From Swingsia samuiensis (lineage in GTDB: Bacteria; Pseudomonadota; Alphaproteobacteria; Acetobacterales; Acetobacteraceae), in assembly GCF_006542355.1 (NCBI RefSeq), contig NZ_CP038141.1:2012001-2076000 (forward strand): a stretch of DNA of 64,000 nucleotides, given 5' to 3'. Shown piece after piece: positions 17,087-26,177 of this stretch. Within the stretch, counting starts at the first letter, position 1. Each line of letters begins with the position of its first letter. A model generated the notes under the pieces. That model worked only from the letters and a program-made list of their open reading frames with translations. It did no database searches and was not told where the DNA came from. The position numbers were made by a program, and so were the translations under genes.

Positions 17087-18112
17087 TTAACTATTTAAAG
17101 ATTTTTTATGCTTTAAACAGGTTATTTCCACAAACTGCCAGATTAAAAGAACAGGTATTCCAATAAAAATATCACGTCCACGTCGCAAAAGAGAAATACT
17201 TAAGGAAACCTGTGCATCAATCCCAAACACCATTCCCAGAGTGACATACCCTATTTCTTGTACTCCAAGGGCGCCAGGAACGAGAAAGCCGGCTGACATA
17301 ATACCACACACGACACCTTCTATCGCTAAAGCGGCGAGAAAACTAATATGTGCTCCAAGTAGTAAAAAAGAAACCCACGTTACAAATGCGCTGCCAATCC
17401 AACAAAATAAGTGGGTTAATGCCCCAAGAGCAATACGGTCAGGCCGATCCCATAAATTTTCTAAACGTTCTTGAAAGAGCTCTGAGTTGTTGGTCATAAT
17501 TTTTTGCCAATCAGCAGCAATATGATGACCAAGAAAGGAGGATGTTTTACGCAGAAGGCTACCGCCATTCTTTTGCGTCCAAATAAACCCGACACTCCCA
17601 ACGATGAGAAAGAGCATTCCTAAAATGAGTGGGATAATAAAAGCTGAAGATCCTCGATATCCAATAAGACATATTAATGCGAGGCCGATAAACGCTATTT
17701 GTCCCAGCACTTCGGTTGTAATATCAACAAGATTTGCGGCAATCGCTTCTGGCCAAGTGATGGGTTTCCCATAAATGTCGTGTGGAGATTGGCCTGAAAT
17801 AGTGGCTCTTACACCAATTAGCATCCCCCCTAATTGAGAGAAAGGTAAACAAGCTGTCGCAGCATCGCGCACAATGCGGGCACTGGTTAAACGAAAAAAG
17901 CTAAGTTGTGGAACGGCGGCTTTCCAAGCGAGCCCTAGTCCAAGGTCCAAGATAAGCTGAATAATAATCAATAGAAGAAAGCCGCTAAAACCGACTTTTT
18001 TTAAAGCGTTGCCAACAGGATGAATGCCTGCTTTTGCTGCAATAAAAGTAAAAAGTGTAAGGCCAAGTACGGCAAGGATAATGGGAAGAGATTTTTTCAA
18101 CGTCTTAATCAC
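17087..18112 (-). CDS. hpnL: HpnL-type hopanoid-associated membrane protein
   Basis: 341 residues with about eight membrane helices, resembling the UPF0104/lysylphosphatidylglycerol-synthase transmembrane family. The segments LPFSQLGGMLIGVRA and SAGFLVPGALGVQEIGYV are characteristic. Its place opposite the hopanoid operon points to HpnL, which is found with hopanoid genes in Alphaproteobacteria; a lipid-flipping role is proposed but not proven. The start is a GTG at 18112. It shares a 135-base divergent promoter region with hpnA. Confidence 0.8.
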   Translation of the reverse strand: MIKTLKKSLPIILAVLGLTLFTFIAAKAGIHPVGNALKKVGFSGFLLLIIIQLILDLGLGLAWKAAVPQLSFFRLTSARIVRDAATACLPFSQLGGMLIGVRATISGQSPHDIYGKPITWPEAIAANLVDITTEVLGQIAFIGLALICLIGYRGSSAFIIPLILGMLFLIVGSVGFIWTQKNGGSLLRKTSSFLGHHIAADWQKIMTNNSELFQERLENLWDRPDRIALGALTHLFCWIGSAFVTWVSFLLLGAHISFLAALAIEGVVCGIMSAGFLVPGALGVQEIGYVTLGMVFGIDAQVSLSISLLRRGRDIFIGIPVLLIWQFVEITCLKHKKSLNS

Positions 18113-18173
18113 AATTTGTTTTGGTATGCCTGTAACCCACCGTTCTATAACTTTCTAGCCCTAGAGATGCTTT

Positions 18174-18199
18174 CCTATAGAGCAAGAGCAGAGTATAGG
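18174..18199. promoter_or_regulatory. Candidate inverted-repeat site in the hpnL-hpnA divergent region
   Basis: CCTATA and TATAGG are arranged as an inverted pair with 14 bases between them. They sit in the middle of the divergent intergenic region (18113-18247), where a promoter for each strand is expected. The AT-rich arms could instead be parts of -10 elements. No regulator is implied. Confidence 0.25.
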
Positions 18200-18247
18200 A
18201 ATAAAAAAGTTATTAAATTGTCGAATGAACTAAGGAGCAATGCTAAT

Positions 18248-19246
18248 ATGAACGATATAACACTCGTTACAGGCAGCTCTGGTTTTGTAGGCTCTGCTGT
18301 TGTCCGTGTTCTTCAAGAGCGTGGACATAAACTGCGCTTATTTGTACGTCCAAATTCAGATCGTTCTAATATTGCAGCCCTTGATGGTGTTGAGTTAGTT
18401 TTTGGTGACTTAACTGATCCATCAACACTGCCAAGTGCACTAAAAGGTGTAAAAAATCTTTTCCATATTGCGGCTGATTATAGACTTTGGGTGCCAGACC
18501 CTTCAGCAATGATGCAAGCCAATGTTGAGGGGACTAAACATTTGATGCTGGAAGCATTGAATGCTGGTGTTGAAAAAATTGTTTATTGCTCGTCAGTTGC
18601 CGCTTTAGGTTTAAGAAGTGACGGGGTGCCCGCAGATGAAAACACCTTTGTTGCAGAAGATAAGGTGATCGGGATTTATAAGCTCTCAAAATACAGGGCA
18701 GAGCAAGAGGTTCTAAGATTAGTACGTGAAAAAAGACTGCCTGCTGTTATTGTAAATCCATCAACTCCTGTAGGGCCTAGAGATATTAAACCCACCCCCA
18801 CAGGGCAGATGATACTGGATTGCGCGGCTGGAAAAATGCCGGCGTATGTTGAAACTGGCTTAAATATTGTTCATGTTGATGATGTTGCTGAAGGACATGC
18901 TTTAGCTTTTGAGCGTGGCAAAATAGGTGAAAAATATATTCTAGGCGGTGAAAACATGATGCTAGGAGATATTTTTAGACTGGTCAGTGAAATCGCATGT
19001 GTAAAGCCACCCCAGATTAAACTGAAACAATCATGGTTATATCCTGTAGCTATTGCCTCTGAGTGGTTGGCTCGGGGTTTTGGGATACAGCCTAAAGTGA
19101 CGCGTGAAACGTTAGAAATGTCAAAAAAACTAATGTTTTTTTCTTCTCTGAAAGCACAAAGAGATCTTGGCTATGCTCCACGGCCAGCACGTGATGCAAT
19201 CGCAGATGCAGTTTCATGGTTTCGATTACATGGGCGTATAAAATAA
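18248..19246 (+). CDS. hpnA: Hopanoid-associated sugar epimerase/dehydrogenase HpnA
   Basis: An NAD(P)-dependent extended short-chain dehydrogenase, 332 residues. The ATG at 18248 follows TAAGGAG; an upstream in-frame extension to 18020 runs through the hpnL start and is unlikely. Motifs: VTGSSGFVGSAVVRVL (cofactor loop), CSSVAALG, and YKLSKYRAE (catalytic Tyr-Lys). HpnA is the usual first gene of hopanoid clusters and is thought to act on side-chain sugars. Its stop overlaps the hpnB start (TAATG). Confidence 0.92.
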   Translation: MNDITLVTGSSGFVGSAVVRVLQERGHKLRLFVRPNSDRSNIAALDGVELVFGDLTDPSTLPSALKGVKNLFHIAADYRLWVPDPSAMMQANVEGTKHLMLEALNAGVEKIVYCSSVAALGLRSDGVPADENTFVAEDKVIGIYKLSKYRAEQEVLRLVREKRLPAVIVNPSTPVGPRDIKPTPTGQMILDCAAGKMPAYVETGLNIVHVDDVAEGHALAFERGKIGEKYILGGENMMLGDIFRLVSEIACVKPPQIKLKQSWLYPVAIASEWLARGFGIQPKVTRETLEMSKKLMFFSSLKAQRDLGYAPRPARDAIADAVSWFRLHGRIK

Positions 19247-20388
19247 TGTTGTTGAAGAGTGTTTTTGCGAGCGTCGTCGCTTGGGTATATCTGATTTTTT
19301 TTCGAGGTTTTTTCTGGCAGAAAGGGCCTATATTAGAGCGGAAAAAGCCGCCTAAATGTATTCCGGATGTAGCCATTGTAGTGCCTGCTCGAGATGAAGC
19401 AGAATCTATTTTTGAGAGTATTAGTTCGCTTCTAAAGCAACATTATGATGGAAAATTATCTGTTATTCTTGTGGATGACCAAAGCACAGACGGAACAGCA
19501 GACATTGCCCGTACGATAGACGATCCCCATCAACGCTTGACCATTATTACCAGCCAAGACCGACCGAGTGGCTGGAGCGGAAAGCTTTGGGCTGTTCATC
19601 AAGGGGCGCAGGAAGCTCTCAAACATATTAACTCAGATGGATATATTCTTCTTACAGACGCGGATATTATTCACGATCCTGACCATTTAGGCAGTTTGCT
19701 TACCAAGGCTCGTGAAGATAATCTGGATCTTGTTTCAGAAATGGTAACTCTTAATTGTATTAGCGCAGCAGAACGGTTTTTAGTTCCCGCATTCGTTTAT
19801 TTTTTTGCAATGCTTTATCCTTTTGCATCCGTTGCGAATAGAAAGTCTCATATAGCAGGTGCAGCAGGAGGGACGATTTTAATACATCGGCCTATTTTTG
19901 AGCAAATTGGTGGAATAGAATCTATTCGAGGCGCTTTGATTGATGATTGCACCTTGGCAGCACATGTAAAACGCGCTGGTGGACGGTTATATCTTGGGCA
20001 TAGCAATCTTGCCTGGTCCGTTCGCCCATATGAAGGGATGCGTGATATCTGGCATATGATTGCGCGCACCGCTTATGTTCAGTTGCGTTATTCTCCTTTT
20101 CTTTTGCTCTTAACACTTTTAGGCATGAGCCTGATTTGGTTTGTACCTGTTCTTTCTATAATGTTAGGTTGTAAAAACGCTAAAAAAGCTGGAATTTTTG
20201 CCTATTGTCTTTCGTGCCTTACATTTCTACCAACCTTAAAAAGATTTAATCTTTCTTTTTGGCGCTCATTACCTCTTCCAGTAGTTGCTGCTTTTTACAT
20301 GGCGGCAACAATAGGATCTGCCATTAACCATCATCGTGGTGTTGGTGTTCGCTGGAAAAGTCGCTCATATACAGGTGAAACAACATAA
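19246..20388 (+). CDS. hpnB: Hopanoid-associated glycosyltransferase HpnB
   Basis: A family 2 glycosyltransferase of 380 residues with an N-terminal membrane helix (about 2-20) and three or four C-terminal helices. The GT-A domain shows VVPARDEAESI, VILVDDQSTDGTADI and LLTDADI (DxD). The start ATG at 19246 overlaps the hpnA stop. It is proposed to add sugars or related groups to the hopanoid side chain at the inner membrane. It overlaps hpnC by TAATG. Confidence 0.9.
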   Translation: MLLKSVFASVVAWVYLIFFRGFFWQKGPILERKKPPKCIPDVAIVVPARDEAESIFESISSLLKQHYDGKLSVILVDDQSTDGTADIARTIDDPHQRLTIITSQDRPSGWSGKLWAVHQGAQEALKHINSDGYILLTDADIIHDPDHLGSLLTKAREDNLDLVSEMVTLNCISAAERFLVPAFVYFFAMLYPFASVANRKSHIAGAAGGTILIHRPIFEQIGGIESIRGALIDDCTLAAHVKRAGGRLYLGHSNLAWSVRPYEGMRDIWHMIARTAYVQLRYSPFLLLLTLLGMSLIWFVPVLSIMLGCKNAKKAGIFAYCLSCLTFLPTLKRFNLSFWRSLPLPVVAAFYMAATIGSAINHHRGVGVRWKSRSYTGETT

Positions 20389-21245
20389 TGGGACAAGCGT
20401 GGACTGCAAAAGACGTGACATCTACGAAAGGGAAACAGGATGAAAATTTCCCTGTTGGTTCGTGGTTGATCTCTAAAAGGAATAGATCTGACGTTCATGC
20501 ATATTATAATTTTGCACGGGCATCAGATGATATTTCGGATACGTCTGAGCTTACAAACGAGCAAAAACTTGATCGTCTTGGATCAATGGCTGCAATCATG
20601 CGAGGGGAAGAAAAAGCTCCACAACGTTATGATGCGCATACAGCCGAAGTTTTACGAGACGTTCTTATTAAAAGGTCTGTTCCAATCGAAACAGCAACAG
20701 ACCTTTTGCATGCTTTTTCCATGGATGTGAAAAAAAATCGTTACGCCACTTGGGAAGAGTTACTGCATTACTGTCAATATTCCGCAAACCCTGTGGGGCG
20801 TTTTTTATTACTTCTACACGGTGAGAATAAAGAGACACTTCCTGCTTCAGATGCTTTATGCACGGCTTTGCAAGTGATTAATCATTTGCAAGACGCGGCT
20901 AAAGATTTGAAATTTTTGGATCGATGTTATGTTCCTTCTTCTTGGATGGAAGAGGAGGGGGTAACGATAGATGATTTGCGTCTTGTCAGAAGCAAGCCGG
21001 GAATACGCCGTGTATTTGATCGGATGCTTGATGAGGTCGATCGTTTAAATAGGCAGGCAAGCACATTGCCTATGTTAATTAGAAATCGGCACATGCGGCT
21101 TGAAGCATCTGTGATTGTTAAGTTATCATGTCTTTTAGCTCAAAGGCTGCGCCAAAAAGACCCCATTCAAGAACGGGTCGCTTTAAAGAAGGCTGATGGC
21201 CTCAAAGCTCTTGCTTATGCGCTAAAATATATACCTTCTCGTTAA
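20388..21245 (+). CDS. hpnC: Hydroxysqualene synthase HpnC
   Basis: Converts presqualene diphosphate to hydroxysqualene in the three-enzyme bacterial squalene route HpnD-HpnC-HpnE. The 285-residue trans-prenyltransferase-like protein carries the first Asp-rich motif in FARASDDISDTSEL and the second in VINHLQDAAKDLKF. Its TAATG overlap with hpnB and the GTG start of hpnD 13 bases after its stop place it in the operon. Confidence 0.92.
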   Translation: MGQAWTAKDVTSTKGKQDENFPVGSWLISKRNRSDVHAYYNFARASDDISDTSELTNEQKLDRLGSMAAIMRGEEKAPQRYDAHTAEVLRDVLIKRSVPIETATDLLHAFSMDVKKNRYATWEELLHYCQYSANPVGRFLLLLHGENKETLPASDALCTALQVINHLQDAAKDLKFLDRCYVPSSWMEEEGVTIDDLRLVRSKPGIRRVFDRMLDEVDRLNRQASTLPMLIRNRHMRLEASVIVKLSCLLAQRLRQKDPIQERVALKKADGLKALAYALKYIPSR

Positions 21246-21257
21246 TGATAAGAGTTT

Positions 21258-22187
21258 GTGTCATTATCAGAGCAACAACGATATGAGACATGGTGTCAGA
21301 GGATAGAAATGTTATCAGATAAAGTACGTGCTTCTTCTGGATTGCTGTGTGCGCAGACTGATTTAAAATATGTAGAACAGATTGTTCATCATTCTGGAAC
21401 GTCGTTTGCGAAGGGAATGAAAATTCTACCTCTCGCACGGCGTCAAGGAATGTTTGCGGTATATGCCTTTTGTCGTGTCGTTGATGATATCGCCGATGGA
21501 GACGCTGGCGTTTCAGATCCGATAGCGGCACTGAAAGAGTGGCATGAAAGAGTTGATGAATTATTTTCAGGGGTTGCGAGAGATGCTCTTGACCGTGTTT
21601 TGATCGCGGTTATTTCACGCTACCAACTGCGTAAAGAAGACTTTCACGCGGTGATTGATGGAATGTTGATGGATTGCGAAGCACCCATTATTGCCCCGAC
21701 TGAAAAAAACCTTGATTTATATTGTGATCGTGTCGCTTCAGCTGTGGGTCGGCTTTCTGTACGAGTGTTTGGAGATTCATCTCCTGCGGCCGATAAAGTG
21801 TCTAACCATCTTGGCCGGGCACTGCAATTAACTAACATTTTGAGAGATATTTCTGAAGATGCTCAAAGAGGGCGTTTGTATTTGCCGGCAGAGCTTTTAG
21901 AGCGTTTTAATGTTCCATTGGATCCTCAAGAAGCACTTTATGCGCATGGTTTGGATGGTGTTGCTCGTATTTTAGCGCGTCGTGCACATGACCATTTTCG
22001 GGAAGCGCGCCGTGCAATGAAAGAATGTAAGAAGAGTGCCATGCGCCCAGCACGTATGATGGCGGCATCCTATGAACCTATTTTAAGAGCGCTTGAAAAA
22101 AGAGGGTGGAAAAATGTGGATCAGCCGCTACGCTTTAATCCGTTAGAGCGTAAATTGAAGACATTTGTAACCTATTTGATAAAGTAA
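21258..22187 (+). CDS. hpnD: Presqualene diphosphate synthase HpnD
   Basis: Joins two farnesyl diphosphates into presqualene diphosphate. The squalene/phytoene-synthase fold shows YAFCRVVDDIADGD and TNILRDISEDAQRGRLYLP, both Mg-binding motifs intact. The start is uncertain: GTG at 21258 gives 309 residues, while the ATG at 21309 has a better Shine-Dalgarno (AGAGGA) and gives 292, close to the usual length. It ends 4 bases before hpnE. Confidence 0.93.
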   Translation: MSLSEQQRYETWCQRIEMLSDKVRASSGLLCAQTDLKYVEQIVHHSGTSFAKGMKILPLARRQGMFAVYAFCRVVDDIADGDAGVSDPIAALKEWHERVDELFSGVARDALDRVLIAVISRYQLRKEDFHAVIDGMLMDCEAPIIAPTEKNLDLYCDRVASAVGRLSVRVFGDSSPAADKVSNHLGRALQLTNILRDISEDAQRGRLYLPAELLERFNVPLDPQEALYAHGLDGVARILARRAHDHFREARRAMKECKKSAMRPARMMAASYEPILRALEKRGWKNVDQPLRFNPLERKLKTFVTYLIK

Positions 22188-22191
22188 TTTT

Positions 22192-23493
22192 ATGAGCCAC
22201 GTTCATATTATAGGAGGGGGGCTGGCCGGTTTGTCAGCCGCTATTGAGTTAAGCACTCAAGCTCAGGTTACTCTTTATGAAGCTGGCCCCGTATGTGGTG
22301 GGCGTGCTCGTTCTTATTACGATCGATCATTGGATGCTTTGATTGATAATGGCAATCACCTCATCTTATCGGCAAATGCGTTAACGTTTCGTTATTTGGA
22401 TATAATTGGCTCTCGAGATACGCTGGTAGGCCCCGGGGAGCCAATATTTCCTTATTATGATCTTGCAAAAGATCTTGCTTGGACTTTGCGCTTATCCAAC
22501 GGTCGTATTCCTTTTTGGGCTTTATCGAGAAAGAAAAAAGTACCGGGGATGCGTTTATCTGAGTTTGCATCGATTTTTCGTTTGTTACGGGCGAAAGATG
22601 AGACAACGGTAGAAGAGTGTTTGTCAGAAGGGCAATTAAGCCGTCGTCTTTTAGAACCGTTATCTATTTCTGCATTAAATACAGATTTAAAAACGGGCAG
22701 TGCTTTATTATTAGCAAATGTTATGCGCCGTTCATTGATGCAAGGAGGGATGGCATGCCGACCATGGTTCCCAGAAACGGGGCTTTCTGAGACTTTTGTC
22801 GATCCTGCTTTGGCATTCCTCTCAAAATATCACGGAATAGTAAAAACAGGATCACGTGTTAACTCGATTCAAAAAGAAGGTGGACGAGTTCAATCGTTTG
22901 AAACAACACAAGGGATAATAAATCTAGGAGCAGAAGATTATGTTATTGTCGCGACCCCTGCGCCTGTAACACAAAACTTATTGCCAGAAGTCTCTGCCCC
23001 TGATGCTTATGAAAGCATTGTGAATGTTCATTATAAGCTTCCTTTTGTTCCTCATATTCAAGGCGTTGTCGCTCGGTCAAAGTTTATTGGACTTGTCGGA
23101 GGAATAGCAGAGTGGGTTTTTATAAAGGGGAATATTCTTTCCGTTACTGTAAGTGCTGCTAATCGTTACGCTGCACAGGATAATGAGACACTGACCTCCA
23201 TTATATGGTCCGAGATTAGGCGTGCGACTAATCCTGTTATTACGGAAGAACTGCCAGATGAGGCTCCGCCCTCTCGTTTGGTTCGGGAGAAAAGAGCTAC
23301 GTTTGCAGCAACACCAGAACAAAATCGAAAAAGACCTTATGCAAGAACGGATATAAAGAATATGGCCTTAGCAGGAGATTGGACAAATACAGGTCTTCCT
23401 TCGACTATTGAAGGGGCCATTCAGTCTGGCTTGTCGGCAGTATCTGCTTTGGGGTTTCGTTCTGCGGTATTTTATACTGAAAAAAATTTATGA
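22192..23493 (+). CDS. hpnE: Hydroxysqualene dehydroxylase HpnE
   Basis: An FAD-dependent amine-oxidase-like enzyme that reduces hydroxysqualene to squalene. The 433 residues start with the dinucleotide fold HVHIIGGGLAGLSAAIEL and continue with YEAGPVCGGRARSY; the C-terminal FAD contact is LAGDWTNTGLPSTIEGAIQSG. It completes the squalene route in this operon. A 96-base gap with AT-rich, promoter-like sequence (TATAAT at 23529-23534) separates it from shc. Confidence 0.92.
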   Translation: MSHVHIIGGGLAGLSAAIELSTQAQVTLYEAGPVCGGRARSYYDRSLDALIDNGNHLILSANALTFRYLDIIGSRDTLVGPGEPIFPYYDLAKDLAWTLRLSNGRIPFWALSRKKKVPGMRLSEFASIFRLLRAKDETTVEECLSEGQLSRRLLEPLSISALNTDLKTGSALLLANVMRRSLMQGGMACRPWFPETGLSETFVDPALAFLSKYHGIVKTGSRVNSIQKEGGRVQSFETTQGIINLGAEDYVIVATPAPVTQNLLPEVSAPDAYESIVNVHYKLPFVPHIQGVVARSKFIGLVGGIAEWVFIKGNILSVTVSAANRYAAQDNETLTSIIWSEIRRATNPVITEELPDEAPPSRLVREKRATFAATPEQNRKRPYARTDIKNMALAGDWTNTGLPSTIEGAIQSGLSAVSALGFRSAVFYTEKNL

Positions 23494-23589
23494 TAGAGTA
23501 GAAGAGTGTTTGTAATATTTCAATTTTCTATAATTCTGTTTAAATCTGGTTACGAATCTTTTTACTAAAATAAAGAAAAGGAGAGCAGT

Positions 23590-25545
23590 GTGAGCGAGGC
23601 TTCATTTCGCAGTTCTGTCGATATGGCAGATGTTGATCGTGCAGTCGATGGGGCTCATGCTGCTCTTGGGAACCTCCAAAAAGAAGATGGGCATTGGGTT
23701 TTTGAACTTGAAGCTGATGCAACAATTCCAAGTGAATATGTATTATTAGAGCATTATCTGGATCGGATTGATCCAGAAAAAGAAAATAAAATTGGTGTTT
23801 ATTTACGCCGTATTCAGGGCGAGCATGGTGGATGGCCTCTTTATTATGGAGGGAATTTTGATTTATCAGCCAGTGTTAAGGCTTATTTTGCATTAAAAAT
23901 TATTGGTGATGATCTGAACGCAGATCATATGAGACGTGCACGTGAAGCCATTTTAGCACATGGAGGTGCTGCAAGAAGTAATGTATTTACGCGTATTCAA
24001 CTCGCTTTATACGGAGAGGTCCCTTGGAGTGCGACCCCCGTCATGCCTGTTGAATTGATGCTTCTGCCTCGGACGGCATTCTTTTCTATTTGGAATATGG
24101 CGTATTGGTCTAGGGTGGTTGTTGCATCTTTATTGGTATTGAGCGCATTAAAACCAAAAGCTATTAATCCGAAAGATGTACATATCCCAGAGCTTTTTGT
24201 TGAGCCTCCTGCACAGGTTAAGGATTGGATTAAAGGGCCTTATCGCTCCGTATGGGGGCGTGTATTTAAACATTTAGATACAGCATTGCGTCCAATACTG
24301 CCGCTTATTCCGAAGAAAATACATGAAAAAGCAATACAAGAAGCCGTTAAATTTATAGAGCCTCGCTTGGGAGTGGGAGGCTTAGGCGCTATTTATCCAG
24401 CTATGGCCAATGTGATCATGATGTACCGCGCTTTTGGTGTTCCAGATACAGATGCGCGTGTAGTGAAAGCATGGCAGGCTATTCAAGATCTTCTTGTCAC
24501 GAAAGAAGATGAAATTTACTGCCAGCCATGTGTTTCTCCAGTTTGGGACACTGGGTTGTCTGGCTTGGCGATGTTAGAAGCAGCATCAGGGCTTAACCCT
24601 CAAAAACGTGAAGAAACAATTAATAAATTAAAGAAAAGTGCTGAATGGCTTAGGAAGAAACAAATCCTGGATGTAAAAGGAGATTGGGCGATTAATGCGC
24701 CAAATGTTCGACCTGGTGGTTGGGCCTTCCAATACGAAAATGATTATTATCCTGATGTGGATGATACTGCTGTTGTTGGTATGCTTTTACATCGGCTTGA
24801 TCCAAAGGAAAATCAGGAAGCAATTGAGCGTGCTCGTGAGTGGATTATCGGGATGCAAAGCACCAATGGGGGGTGGGGCGCTTTTGATATTGATAATGAT
24901 CTTGAGGCCCTTAACCATATTCCATTCTCAGATCATGGCGCTCTTTTGGACCCCCCAACGGCAGATGTCTCGGCGCGTTGTGTCTCTTTTTTATGTCAGT
25001 TAGGGCATCCAGAAGATCGGCCCGTGATTGAAAAAGGAATTGAATATCTTCGTAAAGAACAGGAGAAGGAAGGCTGCTGGTTTGGGCGGTGGGGAACGAA
25101 CTATATTTATGGAACATGGTCTGTTCTATGCGCTTTAAATATAGCTGGCATTTCCTACAATGATCCGATGATCCGTCGAGCGGTTACATGGCTGAAAGAT
25201 GTTCAGAGATCAGACGGCGGATGGGGAGAGGATTGCGCTACTTATGAAGGCACTGCTCCAGGAGTATATAAAGAAAGTCTTCCCTCTCAAACGGCTTGGG
25301 CTGTATTGGCATTAATGGCCGTTGGAGAACGTGATTCAGAGATGGTTAAGAAAGGAATTCAATTCCTCAAAGATCAACAGGATGAAAATGGCGAATGGCA
25401 TGAAGAGCCGTATAATGCCGTTGGTTTCCCTAAGGTTTTTTACCTGCGCTATCATGGCTACAAACAATTTTTTCCATTAATGGCTTTGTCTCGTTATCGG
25501 AATCTGTTGTCGAGCAATAGTGGGCGTGTGGAGTATGGGTTTTGA
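23590..25545 (+). CDS. shc: Squalene-hopene cyclase
   Basis: Cyclises squalene to hopene and hopanol at the membrane. The 651 residues have the catalytic DxDDTA motif (DVDDTA, residues about 389-394) and repeated QW-type motifs such as GWGAFDIDN and GGWGEDCATYEG. The length is normal. The start is a GTG at 23590 preceded by AAGGAGA. In the hpn naming it is hpnF. It overlaps hpnG by four bases. Confidence 0.96.
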   Translation: MSEASFRSSVDMADVDRAVDGAHAALGNLQKEDGHWVFELEADATIPSEYVLLEHYLDRIDPEKENKIGVYLRRIQGEHGGWPLYYGGNFDLSASVKAYFALKIIGDDLNADHMRRAREAILAHGGAARSNVFTRIQLALYGEVPWSATPVMPVELMLLPRTAFFSIWNMAYWSRVVVASLLVLSALKPKAINPKDVHIPELFVEPPAQVKDWIKGPYRSVWGRVFKHLDTALRPILPLIPKKIHEKAIQEAVKFIEPRLGVGGLGAIYPAMANVIMMYRAFGVPDTDARVVKAWQAIQDLLVTKEDEIYCQPCVSPVWDTGLSGLAMLEAASGLNPQKREETINKLKKSAEWLRKKQILDVKGDWAINAPNVRPGGWAFQYENDYYPDVDDTAVVGMLLHRLDPKENQEAIERAREWIIGMQSTNGGWGAFDIDNDLEALNHIPFSDHGALLDPPTADVSARCVSFLCQLGHPEDRPVIEKGIEYLRKEQEKEGCWFGRWGTNYIYGTWSVLCALNIAGISYNDPMIRRAVTWLKDVQRSDGGWGEDCATYEGTAPGVYKESLPSQTAWAVLALMAVGERDSEMVKKGIQFLKDQQDENGEWHEEPYNAVGFPKVFYLRYHGYKQFFPLMALSRYRNLLSSNSGRVEYGF

Positions 25546-26177
25546 TTCTAGGTGTTTTAGTTGGTCTTAAAGAAGAAGCCAGAATTATTCGTCGTTTCTT
25601 ACCAGATGCTCCCATTGCGACGAGTTATGCCACATCAGATGGAGCTCATAAGGCAGCACAAAGGCTAGTGCATGCTGGAGCGACGCATTTGCTATCATTT
25701 GGATATGCTGGCGGATTATCATCAAGTGTTTTACCGGGAACTATTATTATCCCAGATAGAGTTATAGTGGGGAAGGTCTCTTATAAAACAGATCCGCATC
25801 TAAACTCACGTATCAATATTGATAAAGCTCGGACAGGAAGTATTTTACATAGTTCTAAAATAATAGATAAAGTAGAAGAAAAGAATGGATTATACCGCAA
25901 GACGGGTTGCGTTGCAGTGGACATGGAAAGCGGTGCTTTAGCAAGCACAGGGCTTCCTTTTTCTGTTTTGCGTGTTATTTGTGACGATGTTAATCAGCCA
26001 TTGCCTGAAGCTGCTATTTCAGGAATGAAAAATGGGAATATTTATATTAAAGGGCTTGTACGTTCTTTATTACAAGATCCCTCCCAGATTTCGAGTTTAA
26101 TTGCGTTGGGAAAAGATGTTTCCCAAGCTAAGAAGTCTATAATTGACTTCTTAGAGCAGAATCCAATCAGTTTTTAA
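25542..26177 (+). CDS. hpnG: HpnG, hopanoid side-chain nucleoside phosphorylase/hydrolase
   Basis: Releases adenine from adenosylhopane to leave ribosyl- or phosphoribosylhopane. The 211 residues look like a purine-nucleoside phosphorylase: GVLVGLKEEARII, LLSFGYAGGLSSSVLPGTIIIP and VAVDMESGALAS, where Glu contacts the ribose. The start is a TTG (25542) overlapping the shc stop. HpnH, which makes its substrate, is not next to it. It ends 11 bases inside the convergent rlmE. Confidence 0.87.
   Translation: MILGVLVGLKEEARIIRRFLPDAPIATSYATSDGAHKAAQRLVHAGATHLLSFGYAGGLSSSVLPGTIIIPDRVIVGKVSYKTDPHLNSRINIDKARTGSILHSSKIIDKVEEKNGLYRKTGCVAVDMESGALASTGLPFSVLRVICDDVNQPLPEAAISGMKNGNIYIKGLVRSLLQDPSQISSLIALGKDVSQAKKSIIDFLEQNPISF

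Noticed and set aside
18020-18247. Longer HpnA reading through the divergent promoter
   Set aside because: It would overlap the hpnL start, and the ATG at 18248 has TAAGGAG upstream and the family N-terminus.
23494-23589. Strong promoter for shc
   Set aside because: A TATAAT is present at 23529-23534, but no -35 element at good spacing could be found, so I noted it only under hpnE.
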